NCBI GenBank assembly: GCA_016931955.1
Contig: JAFGDV010000031.1
Location: 1 to 48,812, forward strand
DNA length: 48,812 nucleotides
Source of the DNA: Candidatus Altarchaeota archaeon
Lineage (GTDB): Archaea > Altiarchaeota > Altiarchaeia > IMC4 > QMZM01
Reading direction: 5' to 3'
Positions 7,541-16,469 of this stretch are shown here, piece by piece; within the stretch, counting starts at the first letter, position 1; each line of letters begins with the position of its first letter. The notes below the pieces were generated by a model, which worked only from the letters and a program-made list of their open reading frames with translations, did no database searches and was not told where the DNA came from. Position numbers and translations under genes: made by a program.

Positions 7541-8769
7541 TCTACTTCGACCCTCAATTCTTTAATGCCCCCCAAGTCCTTGCTCTTCAGGGATAAACGG
7601 ATCATCTCAGACGGCACAGCCCTCGTCTTCAGGATTTTTTTCACGACCTTGCCGCCGTCTTTCACTATGATCTTCTTGTCTCTGCCTGGACAGAATACGC
7701 GAAGAGACAAGGTAACATCTTTTTCTCCGCTGATCCTTTGAGGGAGAACATAGCGGACGCCGTCTCCGGGAATCACGCTGATTTTGCTTTCAGGAAAGCT
7801 TACGCCTTTAGCGTATTCTGCAGCAGATTTTCCGGCGAGCTCGCTCTCCAACGTAACCCAGTCCACTACGTCGTGAACGTGTAAAACGTTGCCGGAGGCG
7901 AATATTCCGGGAACAGAGGTCTGCAGGTATTCGTCCACTACTGCGCCAGCCGTCACAGGATGCAGTTCTATACCGGCTTGCCGAGAAAGCTCGTTCTCCG
8001 GTATCAAGCCAACTGAGAGCAGAAGAGTGTCGCATTCCATCCTTTTCTCGGTTCCAGGTATGGGATTCCATTGTTCGTCGACTTGAGCTATTGTAATAGA
8101 TTCAACCCTCCGCTCTCCCTTGATGTCGACGACGGTATGGCTTAAGTACAGAGGGATATTATAGTCTTCAAGGCATTGAACTATGTTCCTTGAAAGACCG
8201 CTGCTGTAAGGCAGGATTTCTATGACAGCTAGAACACTGGCGCCCTCCAGGGTCAGCCTCCTCGCCATGATCAAGCCAATGTCTCCTGAACCAAGGATTA
8301 CAACCTTTCTTCCGACCATATAGTTCCTCAGATTTATCAGGTTTTGAGCGCATCCTGCAGTGTAGATTCCAGCTGGTCTGTCGCCTGGGACACAGATGTT
8401 CCCTCTAGTGCGTTCGCGACAGCCCATTGCTAGTACGACAGACTTAGCCTTCACCCTCAAAAAGCCCTGAGGACTGCAGACGATAAGCCTTTTATCGTTC
8501 ACTGAGAGGACCATGCTGTTGAGCATGTATGGGATCTTGAGGTTTTCCACTTCATCGATGAAGCGTTGCATGTATTCTGGGCCGGTAAGAGCCTCCTTGA
8601 ATAATTCTATGCCAAAGCCTTCGTGGATGCATTGATTCAATATTCCCCCAAGGCTTTCGTTTCTCTCTATGAGGAGAACATCTACGCCATTCTTTTTCGC
8701 AGACAAGGCCGCTGAAAGCCCGGCTGGTCCACCCCCGATCACCGCTACGTCAACACTTCTCTCATTCAT
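7537..8769 (-). CDS. FAD-dependent NAD(P)/FAD oxidoreductase of the GlpA-DUF1667 operon
   Basis: This is a 410-residue flavoprotein of the pyridine nucleotide-disulfide oxidoreductase superfamily. The FAD-binding Rossmann motif VIGGGPAGLSAALSA is at about residues 10-24, and a second dinucleotide-binding motif, VILGSGDIGLIMARRL, is at about 156-171. The late FAD motif reads TSVPGIFASGNVLHVHD. The first 320 residues are the oxidoreductase core and the last 90 a family-specific tail. In this three-gene cluster it probably passes electrons between the GlpA-like dehydrogenase and NAD(P) or another carrier. Its start overlaps the glpA stop by 4 bases and its stop overlaps the leader ORF, so translation is probably coupled. 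Confidence 0.88.
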   Translation of the reverse strand: MNERSVDVAVIGGGPAGLSAALSAKKNGVDVLLIERNESLGGILNQCIHEGFGIELFKEALTGPEYMQRFIDEVENLKIPYMLNSMVLSVNDKRLIVCSPQGFLRVKAKSVVLAMGCRERTRGNICVPGDRPAGIYTAGCAQNLINLRNYMVGRKVVILGSGDIGLIMARRLTLEGASVLAVIEILPYSSGLSRNIVQCLEDYNIPLYLSHTVVDIKGERRVESITIAQVDEQWNPIPGTEKRMECDTLLLSVGLIPENELSRQAGIELHPVTAGAVVDEYLQTSVPGIFASGNVLHVHDVVDWVTLESELAGKSAAEYAKGVSFPESKISVIPGDGVRYVLPQRISGEKDVTLSLRVFCPGRDKKIIVKDGGKVVKKILKTRAVPSEMIRLSLKSKDLGGIKELRVEVE

Positions 8770-10229
8770 TTTCTCCTCAGATCCTTCGCCCTTCCAATGA
8801 AGAGCTCAGAGCCCTCACAGTTAAGCCGCAGATCCTTCTCAGTCATACTGTGATGCTCCTCCATGATCTCCACAATCTTCGGCAGACAAAAACCACTTTG
8901 ACATCTGCCCATGCCGGCGCGGCACCTTCTTTTTATTGCATCGATGTTCCTGACCTTGAAGGGATTATCTAAGGCATCCAATACCTCCCTCTCGGTGACA
9001 GACTCACACCTGCAAACGATACGGCCATATGCTGGGTCTTCTTTGATGAGTCTTGCTTTCTCTTCATCTGGGAGCTGATTGAACCCTATTTTGGGCTTCC
9101 TCCTGGGATTGAATTCTTCTTTGGACCTCAGTTCAGTTGAATCACCTACCATAGCGGCGACTTTCTCTGCGATAGCCGGCGCCGCAGTAAGCCCCGGCGA
9201 CTCTATACCTATTAGATTGATGAATCCAGGGGTTTGTGGATCTTCCTCTATGACGAAGTCTGCTGCTTTAGTTGAGCCTGCTGGGGTCAGTTTAGGGCGA
9301 ACTCCGGAGAAGCTTCTGATGAAGTCCATTCTGCTGATCTCTGGTAGAAGCTCCCTTGCTTCATTGTAGAGCTGATCCATCACCTCGCAGGTTGTGGATA
9401 CCTCTGGTTCACATATGTATTCAGCAGAGGGTCCAAGCATTATGTTTCCATGGATTGTAGGTGTTATGTGGACACCTAATCCTCCGACGTCCTTCGGAGG
9501 GACAGGGTATACAAGGTGTTTTATCAGATTCCGTCTATTTTTGTCCAGGATGTGGTATTCACCCCTGCAGGGGTATATCCTGTACTTATCGATACCTACC
9601 ATAGCAGCTATCTTATCAGAGTATAGACCAGCACTGTTAACCACAATCTTTGATCTATAGCTAACTTTGTTCGTCTTCACTGTGAAGTTGTCTTTTTTCT
9701 TTTTTATATCCTCAACCTTGGTTGACAGGATGATTCTCACACCATTGCTGAGGGCGTTTTCCGCCAGAGCAATTGTCAGATCGAAGGGGTCTAGGATCGC
9801 TGAGGATGGGGAGTATAAAGCTGCGAATGCCCGTATGTTGGGCTCTAATCCCTTCACCTCCTCCCCGTCTATTATTTCAAGCCCATGGGTCCCGTTTCGG
9901 TCTCCTGTCTCCTTCAGCTTCCTTAGGTAGGGGATTTCTTCAGCTTTTTTGGCTACAACGAGTTTGCCTACTTCTTCATAGGGAACACCCAGTTCGCTGC
10001 ATAGGGAGGGCAACATACGGTGTCCTTTCACGTTCAATTCAGCCTTCAGGGTTCCGGACTGAACGTAGAAGCCTGCGTGCGCTACGCCAGAGTTTCTGCC
10101 CGAAGTACCCATGCAGACATCGCATTCCTTTTCGAGGAGTATCGTCTTTAGCTCGTATTTTGAGAGCTCCCTTGCAATAGCGCATCCAACAACGCCTCCC
10201 CCTATTATGAGAATATCACACTCCCTCAT
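8766..10229 (-). CDS. glpA: GlpA-like FAD-dependent glycerol-3-phosphate dehydrogenase with BFD-type Fe-S domain
   Basis: This flavoenzyme probably oxidises sn-glycerol 3-phosphate to dihydroxyacetone phosphate. It has an N-terminal FAD motif, ILIIGGGVVGCAIAREL, then TSGRNSGVAHAGFY, a DAO-type fold, and PGLTAAPAIAEKVA near the end of the catalytic part. The last 90 residues form a BFD-like [2Fe-2S] domain with cysteines in RIVCRCESVTE and RRCRAGMGRCQSGFC. L-2-hydroxyglutarate oxidase (LhgO, same COG0579) is the alternative, but the BFD domain and the downstream oxidoreductase and DUF1667 genes favour glycerol-3-phosphate. It is first in its operon, with a 51-base divergent promoter shared with the fumarase beta gene. 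At 487 residues it is full length. Confidence 0.88.
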   Translation of the reverse strand: MRECDILIIGGGVVGCAIARELSKYELKTILLEKECDVCMGTSGRNSGVAHAGFYVQSGTLKAELNVKGHRMLPSLCSELGVPYEEVGKLVVAKKAEEIPYLRKLKETGDRNGTHGLEIIDGEEVKGLEPNIRAFAALYSPSSAILDPFDLTIALAENALSNGVRIILSTKVEDIKKKKDNFTVKTNKVSYRSKIVVNSAGLYSDKIAAMVGIDKYRIYPCRGEYHILDKNRRNLIKHLVYPVPPKDVGGLGVHITPTIHGNIMLGPSAEYICEPEVSTTCEVMDQLYNEARELLPEISRMDFIRSFSGVRPKLTPAGSTKAADFVIEEDPQTPGFINLIGIESPGLTAAPAIAEKVAAMVGDSTELRSKEEFNPRRKPKIGFNQLPDEEKARLIKEDPAYGRIVCRCESVTEREVLDALDNPFKVRNIDAIKRRCRAGMGRCQSGFCLPKIVEIMEEHHSMTEKDLRLNCEGSELFIGRAKDLRRK

Positions 10230-10280
10230 TTTTTGTCAAAGAAGGATAATATAATTAGGCTTTGAATGATATATTGGAAA

Positions 10281-10835
10281 ATGATCACCTTGAAGACGCC
10301 ATTATCTGAATCAGACATAGAGGGACTGAATGCTGGAGACATCATCCACGTCTCTGGTTTAATCTGCACCGCCAGGGATAAGGCGCACCAGAAAGCCCTC
10401 AAGGAAGATGTTTTCCCGGTCAAAATTGAAGGAGGCATTATATTCCATTCTGGCCCAGTGGTGGAGAGAGAAAACGATAGTTGGAGGATTATCGCGATCG
10501 GGCCTACAACGAGTTCAAGGATGAACGTCCTTGAACCAGAATTCATTGAGAGGTTCAAGGTTAGGGCGATAATCGGCAAAGGAGGCATGAACGAAGAAGT
10601 AAGAGACTCTCTGAAGAAGAACAAAGCAGTCTATCTATCAATGACTGGAGGATGCGCCGCCTCTGCAGCGGAAAAAATCAAGGAGATCACGGGGGTATAT
10701 TGGCTTGAGCTTGGGATCCCAGAGGCTGTGTGGGTCCTACGCGTGGAACACCTCGGTCCGCTGATTGTTTCCATCGACTCGAAAGGCAACAGCCTCTACG
10801 AGAAGGTTGCTGAGAGGGTTAGGAGAAACCTATGA
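10281..10835 (+). CDS. class I fumarate hydratase, beta subunit
   Basis: This is the beta subunit of the class I fumarase/tartrate dehydratase, partner of the alpha subunit at 6185-7051. Family motifs are GDIIHVSGLICTARDKAH, IIFHSGPVV, IGPTTSSRMN, IGKGGM, the GGCAASAAEKIKE block, and a WLELGIPEAVW segment close to the usual GxEAxW. An ATG at 10266 is in frame, but I prefer the ATG at 10281 because family members start with a short M-x-x-L-x-x-P-L sequence, giving 184 residues. It is separated from the alpha gene by a 3.2-kb inverted operon, so the two subunits must be expressed from different promoters. Confidence 0.9.
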   Translation: MITLKTPLSESDIEGLNAGDIIHVSGLICTARDKAHQKALKEDVFPVKIEGGIIFHSGPVVERENDSWRIIAIGPTTSSRMNVLEPEFIERFKVRAIIGKGGMNEEVRDSLKKNKAVYLSMTGGCAASAAEKIKEITGVYWLELGIPEAVWVLRVEHLGPLIVSIDSKGNSLYEKVAERVRRNL

Positions 10836-10901
10836 AGTAGCTACGTCTTCTGCAGGTATATTTTAATAGCCTACAATAATATCTTAGTCGGGTTGATTTC
10901 C

Positions 10902-12112
10902 ATGATTGATGTAATATTCTTTGCCATTGGGTTGATAATCATCCTCGGCTTCTTCAGCTATCTGTTCTTCGAGAAGACAAAGATACCTGATGTATTGATA
11001 CTCATGTTTGCAGGTATACTTTTAAACCAATCCGTAAGTGCCCTAAGACCAGAGTTATTCATCGAATTCGCGCCGTACTTCGGTGCCCTCGCCCTTCTCA
11101 TAATACTCTTCGACGGCGGGATAAACCTGAGGTTGAAGCAGGTCTTGGAGGAGTTGCCTAAGGCTACAGCTTTCACGTTGTCTGTATTCACCCTGACAGC
11201 TTTTTCTATAATGCTTGTAATAAATCTCTTTTTCGGCTGGAGTATGCTCCACGGTCTCCTCCTTGGTTCGGTAGTCGCTGGGACGAGTTCTGCTATTGTG
11301 ATATCCCTTGTATCAAAGATGCACGTGAGCGAAGATGCAAGGATAGTCCTGACGCTGGAATCGACGCTGACTGACGTATTATGCATTATCTCCACGATAG
11401 CCATAGTCGGCATACCTCCACGGGCTCTGCAGACCTGAGGACTGTAGCCAACAATCTCTTAGGCGCCTTCTCTATCGCTACTCTTGTCGCATTCGTATTT
11501 GGCATAGTATGGATAAGAATCCTTGCAAGATTCCACGATATGCCTTTCGGCTATCTGCTCACTGTAGCAATAACGTTCATGCTCTACGCTACCGTTGAGT
11601 TCACGGGCGGAAATGGTGCAATATCCTCCTTCGTCTTCGGTCTTATACTTGGAAACTTTAGGTACATTGCAAGATTCCTGAGGATAGAAAGCAGCCACAT
11701 CCCAGAAGAGAGAATCCAATCATTTAATAAAGAGGTCTCCTTCTTCGTGAGAACATTCTTCTTCTTATATCTTGGGCTTATATTCGACCCAAGCATCCTA
11801 GATGGGCCAACAATATTCATATCTTTAGCCGTTTTGACTGCGGCGGTTTGTGCACGGCTCTTATCCGTGGCATTTATATCAAGAACACAGGGCCTTGAAA
11901 ACTGCAGCATATTGCTTGTGGCAATGATGCCAAGAGGCCTTGCAGCTGCTGTTTTGGCTTCTTCACTGGAGATAACAGATAGCATAACAGACGTGGATCC
12001 TAAAGTCTTCAGTGCCATAGTCATCATGATCATATTGTTCACCAATGTCATTGCCACTGTAGGATCATTCTCATACGAGAGGAGAAGGCAGAAAAGCTGT
12101 GGTACATCCTAG
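10902..12112 (+). pseudogene. CPA-family cation:proton antiporter, interrupted by a frameshift
   Basis: This is an integral membrane monovalent cation/proton antiporter (NhaP/CPA1-like). The first part (10902 to about 11404, up to LTDVLCIISTIAIV) and the second (from about 11420, ADLRTVANNLLGAF, to 12112) are in different frames. Together they give about 400 residues, the normal length. Typical features are KIPDVLILMFAGILLN, ILFDGGINL, the LESTLTDVL motif with its conserved acid, and MMPRGLAAAVLAS near the end. The first frame closes at a TGA (11436-11438). The change of frame equals a one-base deletion; a -1 recoding event or a sequencing error would look the same. I see no canonical slippery heptamer. 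The initiation codon is the ATG at 10902 rather than the TTG at 10893. Confidence 0.85.
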
Positions 12113-12254
12113 AGGGAAGGGAAACAACAAGCTAAAAAAATCTATTCTGTGACAGTTCATCAGCAAGGATGGGAATGCTACGCAGAAATGGTATCCCCTA
12201 ACTGGCTATCCTTCGGCAGACCTCTTAGTGTTATCGTGTTCAGAAGTGGATCCA

Positions 12255-13349
12255 TTATGTTGAGAGAAGCCATGCGAGGAAACCCCCATACAGCAGGATG
12301 AGGAACAATCCTTCAAGCCTAGTTACCTGCCATCTACTTCTCACGAGAACTACGCATAGTATGGAGACGAACACCATGAAGGGAATTATGTTTTCTATGA
12401 TTAGTTTTTGTATCTCGGGTGTTTTTCCAACGCTCAGGGGGTTTATCACCGCCGCCACTCCAATTATCAGGGTCGTGTTTGTTATGCAGCTTCCTATGGC
12501 GTTCCCTATGACCATCTGGCTTAGGCGTTTCCTTGAAGCCTGCAGGGCCACGGATAGTTCCGGCATGGTCGTGCCGAAGCTGACTATGGTTATGCCTACG
12601 ATGCTCGACCCAATACCCAGGATATCTGCTATGTCGACCGCTCCTTCCACGAACCAGTTCGCGCCAAAGTAGATAAGTACGCCGCTGACCGCCATTATGG
12701 CGAATTCGTGCAATTTCGCCGCGTGTTCTCTGAGATTTCTTGCTCTTCTCAGTTCTTCGTTGACCCTGTTAAGCCGCCCTCTTGATTTCAGCACCTTCAT
12801 AGGAAAAAGGCTGACATTCCTCCCCACCTTGATGACGCCCCAGATTATTTCCGCCATTATAGCCAGGCTCCTCTGGGGGGAATCCGGGCTTACCCCCCTC
12901 GTGGATTCCATGACGAAGACGCTGTATAGGAAGGATAGTAGGAGCAGGAGAATTCCCTCAATGAGTTCTATGCTACCGTCTACTGCGAAGTAGTAGAAAA
13001 GTAGTACATAGACTATGAGGGTGAGGCCGTCTCTGTAGATGATGTCTTTCTGCGTGGGGATCGCCACAAAGAAAGAGGCTATACCCAAAAGCAGGGTCAG
13101 ATTTAGTATGTTGCTTCCGAGGACGTTTCCTACGACTATCTGCGTATTCCCTGTGTAGGAGGAGACCATGCCTGTGAACAGTTCGGGCAGCGATGTGCCT
13201 ACGGCAACCAGTGTGAGCCCGATGATAAGCTCTGAGACCCCTAGTATCCTCGCTATTTTTGCAGCAGATTCTACGAACATGTCTGAGCCCTTTACTAGTA
13301 CTACAAGGCCGATGACGAATATCACCGACGACGTAAGCAGTTCTGGCAT
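12255..13349 (-). CDS. CaCA-family sodium/calcium exchanger
   Basis: This is a membrane antiporter of the Ca2+:cation antiporter family. Two inverted alpha repeats carry the ion-binding signatures: GTSLPELFTGMVSS followed by GNVLGSNILNLTLLLG in the first half, and GTTMPELSVALQAS followed by GNAIGSCITNTTLIIG in the second. About ten hydrophobic segments are visible, with a cytoplasmic loop of about 60 residues (roughly residues 155-215) rich in Arg and Lys. At 364 residues it is slightly longer than simple YrbG-type proteins because of that loop. It is transcribed alone and convergent with the broken antiporter. The conserved Glu in both repeats indicates a functional exchanger; whether it moves Ca2+/Na+ or another pair cannot be read from sequence. 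Confidence 0.92.
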   Translation of the reverse strand: MPELLTSSVIFVIGLVVLVKGSDMFVESAAKIARILGVSELIIGLTLVAVGTSLPELFTGMVSSYTGNTQIVVGNVLGSNILNLTLLLGIASFFVAIPTQKDIIYRDGLTLIVYVLLFYYFAVDGSIELIEGILLLLLSFLYSVFVMESTRGVSPDSPQRSLAIMAEIIWGVIKVGRNVSLFPMKVLKSRGRLNRVNEELRRARNLREHAAKLHEFAIMAVSGVLIYFGANWFVEGAVDIADILGIGSSIVGITIVSFGTTMPELSVALQASRKRLSQMVIGNAIGSCITNTTLIIGVAAVINPLSVGKTPEIQKLIIENIIPFMVFVSILCVVLVRSRWQVTRLEGLFLILLYGGFLAWLLST

Positions 13350-13467
13350 GTTAAGTTATTTGGACGTGGTAAATTAAAAGAGATTCGAGGGAGAAATACT
13401 CCGAAAACTTTTCTAGAAGATATTCCTAGATTTCTTATAGATTATTTCTGAGTAATAAAAATCCTCT

Positions 13468-14748
13468 TTAGTTCCTAACAAAGCAGACATCCGCTCCAAG
13501 TCCTTCCATAACCGAAACGAAACCAGGGAAAGAAACATCCATGGACTCCGCTGAATCAATTGTTGTTTCACCCTCAGCGCGTAAGCCGGCGACGGCCAGC
13601 GACATTACTATCCTGTGATCATTCCAGCCAGAGACCTTCGCCCCCTTCAGAGAATCCACCCCATCAATCACTAAACCATCTTTTTTCTCCTGGATTCTGG
13701 CGCCCATCTTCGCAAGCTCAGAAGCTACCGCACGAAGCCTATCGGATTCCTTGAAGCGCAGGTGTGCTACATTCTGTATCAGAGTCCTGCCTTCTGCGAG
13801 CGCGCCGAGAACGGCTGTTATCGGCACAAGGTCTGGTGTGTCCCCCATGTCAAGCTCGACCCCTCTGAGCCCTGATCCAGACAAGACCTTCACCTTATCC
13901 GCTCTGAGGGATATTTCAGCCCCCATCCTCTCAAGGACGTCAATGATGGCCCTGTCTCCCTGCAATGAATCCGATGAAAGGCCTTTTACCGTGACCTCCG
14001 AGCCTGTGAGCGCCGCAGCGGCCAAGATGAATGCAGCAGACGAGTAGTCGCCTTCTATTACATGATCTCTAGCACTGTATCTTTGACCACTGGGGATAAA
14101 GAATCCATCCGCTTCTTTCTCTACAAGGACACCTGATTTCTTCATGCCGTCGACCGTCAGATCAATGTAGGGCTTCGATATGGGGGGTGTGGAAAGCTTT
14201 ACCCGGACGTCTTCTTCTGCAAGGGGTGCTACTATAAGCAGGCCCGAGATGAACTGCGAGCTAACGTCGCCTCTGATACGGCAGACGCCGCCCTTCAGGG
14301 GGCCTTCCACTGTTATAGGCGGCTTGCCTTCCGCTGAAGATGTTTTCACTCCCAGCTCACTGAGTGCGGTGAGCAGCGGCTGCATGGGTCTTTTTCGGAT
14401 GGACTCATCCCCTGTCAAGGTTACTGCGCCAGAACAGAGGGACACTACAGCAGACATGATCCTCAGAGTGGTACCTGAATTTCCAACGTCTATTGTCTTC
14501 TCCGGCAGCCGGGGTCTGCCGCCGACGCCTTCTACACTAAGTTTATTGCCTTCAACTCTAATCCTTGAACCAATGACTTTGCAGGCTTCCACGCTCGCCA
14601 AGGTGTCAGCCGCTATCAGGGCGTTGTCTATCCTAGACCGACCCCCAGCCAGAGACGCCACAATAACAGCCCTATGGGTGAGGCTCTTGCTTGGAGGAGC
14701 AGACACTACACCCCTCAGAACCCCAGCGGGTTTAACCTTCAACTTCAT
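13468..14748 (-). CDS. aroA: 3-phosphoshikimate 1-carboxyvinyltransferase (EPSP synthase)
   Basis: This enzyme transfers enolpyruvate from PEP to shikimate-3-phosphate. Motifs are PPSKSLTHRAVIVASLAGG near the N-terminus, GNSGTTLRIMSAV, TGDESIRKRPMQPL, DVSSQFISGLL, EGDYSSAAFILAAAAL, HLRFKESDRLRA and NDHRIVMSLAVAGL. The open frame extends 114 codons upstream (to 15090), but that stretch runs antisense through the neighbouring PH-SHOCT gene and has no family similarity. The true start is the ATG at 14748 (MKLKVKPAG), giving 426 residues, the usual size. It has an AT-rich promoter divergent from the PH-SHOCT gene. Confidence 0.96.
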   Translation of the reverse strand: MKLKVKPAGVLRGVVSAPPSKSLTHRAVIVASLAGGRSRIDNALIAADTLASVEACKVIGSRIRVEGNKLSVEGVGGRPRLPEKTIDVGNSGTTLRIMSAVVSLCSGAVTLTGDESIRKRPMQPLLTALSELGVKTSSAEGKPPITVEGPLKGGVCRIRGDVSSQFISGLLIVAPLAEEDVRVKLSTPPISKPYIDLTVDGMKKSGVLVEKEADGFFIPSGQRYSARDHVIEGDYSSAAFILAAAALTGSEVTVKGLSSDSLQGDRAIIDVLERMGAEISLRADKVKVLSGSGLRGVELDMGDTPDLVPITAVLGALAEGRTLIQNVAHLRFKESDRLRAVASELAKMGARIQEKKDGLVIDGVDSLKGAKVSGWNDHRIVMSLAVAGLRAEGETTIDSAESMDVSFPGFVSVMEGLGADVCFVRN

Positions 14749-14793
14749 CTTATTTATTCCCATATAATAAGTATTATATCTGTACAGGATAAG
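14749..14793. promoter_or_regulatory. divergent promoter, aroA / PH-SHOCT gene
   Basis: A 45-base AT-rich gap contains CCATATAATAAGTATTATAT, a near-palindromic TATA region that can serve both directions. Its presence supports the chosen starts of both flanking genes over the longer open frames. Confidence 0.5.
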
Positions 14794-15342
14794 ATGGGTT
14801 TGATGGAGAGTATCTTCTTCGGGAAAAAGATAGAGGTACCAGAGGACGTTAAGAGGGAGTTGATCCCAGGAGAGCAGATCCTCCACTCTGTGAGGCAGGC
14901 GAGGATAGATCAACCGATCACGCCAGACAGCATCATCATCACAACTGAGAGGGTCATGATCCGCCGACCAGACTGGTTCGGGCTTACCGCACGCAACAGA
15001 GACTATCGTTATGATGACATGGGGAATGTAACAGTCCACAGGGGTATCCTGAACGCTACAATCGACGTCAAGATGCGGTTTCTCTCTCACGACCTTGTCC
15101 TGAGTTCTATACCCAAGGAGGAGGCTCCTAAGATAGCCAGCACCATCCAGGAGGGCATAGACGGCAGATTCGAAGGCATAGGTGGGGGAAAGGTTAGGAC
15201 TCGTGAGAGCCCGGATGAAGGTGTTTCAGTGAGCGAAAAAAACGTCGACGAAAAGCTGCTGAGCATCCTCAAATATAGATATGTTAAGGGCGAGATAACC
15301 CGGGAAGAATATGATAGGATGAAGAGGGATATCACTGGGTGA
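14794..15342 (+). CDS. PH-like domain and SHOCT domain protein
   Basis: This 182-residue soluble protein starts at the ATG at 14794 (MGLMESIFFG); the longer in-frame extension would overlap aroA. Residues about 15-130 resemble a bacterial/archaeal PH-like domain (ELIPGEQILHSVRQ, IITTERVMIRR, DYRYDDMGNVTVHRG). The last 30 residues are a SHOCT motif (DEKLLSILKYRYVKGEITRE followed by EYDRMKRDI), a short oligomerisation or tethering module. Such proteins are often membrane- or stress-associated, but the function is unknown. Its 3' end overlaps the convergent TrpRS gene by 11 bases. Confidence 0.82.
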   Translation: MGLMESIFFGKKIEVPEDVKRELIPGEQILHSVRQARIDQPITPDSIIITTERVMIRRPDWFGLTARNRDYRYDDMGNVTVHRGILNATIDVKMRFLSHDLVLSSIPKEEAPKIASTIQEGIDGRFEGIGGGKVRTRESPDEGVSVSEKNVDEKLLSILKYRYVKGEITREEYDRMKRDITG

Positions 15343-16432
15343 CCTTTTTCTCCAGTATTCTTTCGACGACGGCTTTCGCTTTTTCCCTTTTCTTCTGGTG
15401 TTCTCTCAGGAAGTCAACAACGAGTTCGGCGCATTTTTTCTTGCATTCCCCGCATATCAGTGAACCGGATCTGCAGTCTCCGTACACCTTTTCCAGTTCA
15501 GAGTCATCATCTATGAGGTGGTACAGCAGGAGATCATAGACCATGCAATCTTCTGGCACGCCGCCCATCTTTTTCTGTTCTTCGGCGGTGGCTCTGCCGC
15601 CGGTCTTAGCCCTCATAACCTTCTCCTTGGCTTCCATAGGCTCGTCTGTGAGCGCGATATATGATCTTGGGTCTGAAGAGCTCATCTTCCCGCCTTGTAG
15701 ACCTCTCATGAATTTATGGTATGTTGAGGATGGAAGAACGAACTTGAATTCTGCCTGGAATCTGGAAGCCAGGTCTCTTGTCAGCCTCAGATGTGGGTCC
15801 TGGTCTGCGCCTACTGGAACAACAGTCGCCCTAGGCCCTCCAAAGGAGAGCAGTTGTGGATGCAGGATGTCTGCTGCCTGCGTTAATACCGAGAGTATTT
15901 TCCCAGTAGAGAGTTCGCCGTATATCCCCTTTAGTTCGTTGAAGGTCACCTTCGCAGAGAGCATGTCCCTCAGCTGATAGTATGGGAGGACGTAGTCTGT
16001 CTGATACCAGAAGTTCACCTCATCGGTCAGACCCAATGCAACATAGTTGGTCAGGTATTCCTCGAGCGCTATCCTCCTCGAGTCCTGGGGGCTTATGCCT
16101 CGCATAAGGTATGCTTCAAGGTCTGCGCTGCATAGGAAGATCTCGGCTCCGAGTTTTTGGTAGTAGATGATCTGTTCCGCGACCATCTTGTGACCGAAGT
16201 GGAATCTTCCGGAAGGCATGAGTCCAGTCATCATCGCAAAGCGTTTCTTTTCTTCTATGGACTGCATGATTCTGCCGAAGTCCCTGTGTCCGAATACGAT
16301 GCCCCTCCGAATGTATCTGTTGTCTGAGAGCTTCTCTCTGAATCTTTCGAATGATTCGATGCCGAATTCATCGAAGAGGTTCCTGTAGTCCTCTACCTCA
16401 TCCAATCCCCAGGGATCGATTCTCTTCTCCAT
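15332..16432 (-). CDS. trpS: tryptophanyl-tRNA synthetase
   Basis: This is a class I synthetase that charges tRNA-Trp. The archaeal/eukaryotic-type signature is clear: GLMPSGRFHFGHK carries the HIGH-like motif (about residues 70-81), and GGKMSSSDP is the KMSKS loop. Other family blocks are AEIFLCSADLEAYLMRG and ATVVPVGADQDPHLRLTRD. The C-terminal region contains cysteines (DCRSGSLICGECKKKCAEL) seen in many archaeal TrpRS. At 366 residues it is complete. A short AT-rich gap separates it from the divergent RNase HIII-like gene. Confidence 0.96.
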   Translation of the reverse strand: MEKRIDPWGLDEVEDYRNLFDEFGIESFERFREKLSDNRYIRRGIVFGHRDFGRIMQSIEEKKRFAMMTGLMPSGRFHFGHKMVAEQIIYYQKLGAEIFLCSADLEAYLMRGISPQDSRRIALEEYLTNYVALGLTDEVNFWYQTDYVLPYYQLRDMLSAKVTFNELKGIYGELSTGKILSVLTQAADILHPQLLSFGGPRATVVPVGADQDPHLRLTRDLASRFQAEFKFVLPSSTYHKFMRGLQGGKMSSSDPRSYIALTDEPMEAKEKVMRAKTGGRATAEEQKKMGGVPEDCMVYDLLLYHLIDDDSELEKVYGDCRSGSLICGECKKKCAELVVDFLREHQKKREKAKAVVERILEKKVTQ

Positions 16433-16469
16433 GGTAGAATATTACGAACGATAGGTAATATTTAATGAC

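Larger units (their letters stand above)
7371..7543. repeat. imperfect 46-base direct repeat of the DUF1667 gene start
   Basis: Positions 7371-7416 and 7498-7543 are direct repeats of 46 bases with about five mismatches. Each covers the start codon and first codons of the DUF1667 gene plus a few bases of its ribosome-binding region. The 81 bases between them carry three small inverted repeats. The divergence shows that the duplication is not recent. Confidence 0.85.

Noticed and set aside
12113-12254. Possible structured RNA between the broken antiporter and the CaCA exchanger (AAGGAT/ATCCTT at 12165-12213 with inner GGGA/TCCC)
   Set aside because: The stems are short, the internal bulge is large and no RNA family is recognised. 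Nothing else is visible in this 142-base gap.
13350-13467. Intergenic gap between the CaCA exchanger and aroA, with a short inverted repeat (TCTAG/CTAGA, 13412-13430)
   Set aside because: Five-base arms in AT-rich sequence are expected by chance; no gene, terminator T-run or RNA is convincing.
14749-15090. N-terminal 114-residue extension of AroA
   Set aside because: It runs antisense through the PH-SHOCT gene, lacks similarity to EPSP synthases, and a promoter-like region lies just upstream of the ATG at 14748.
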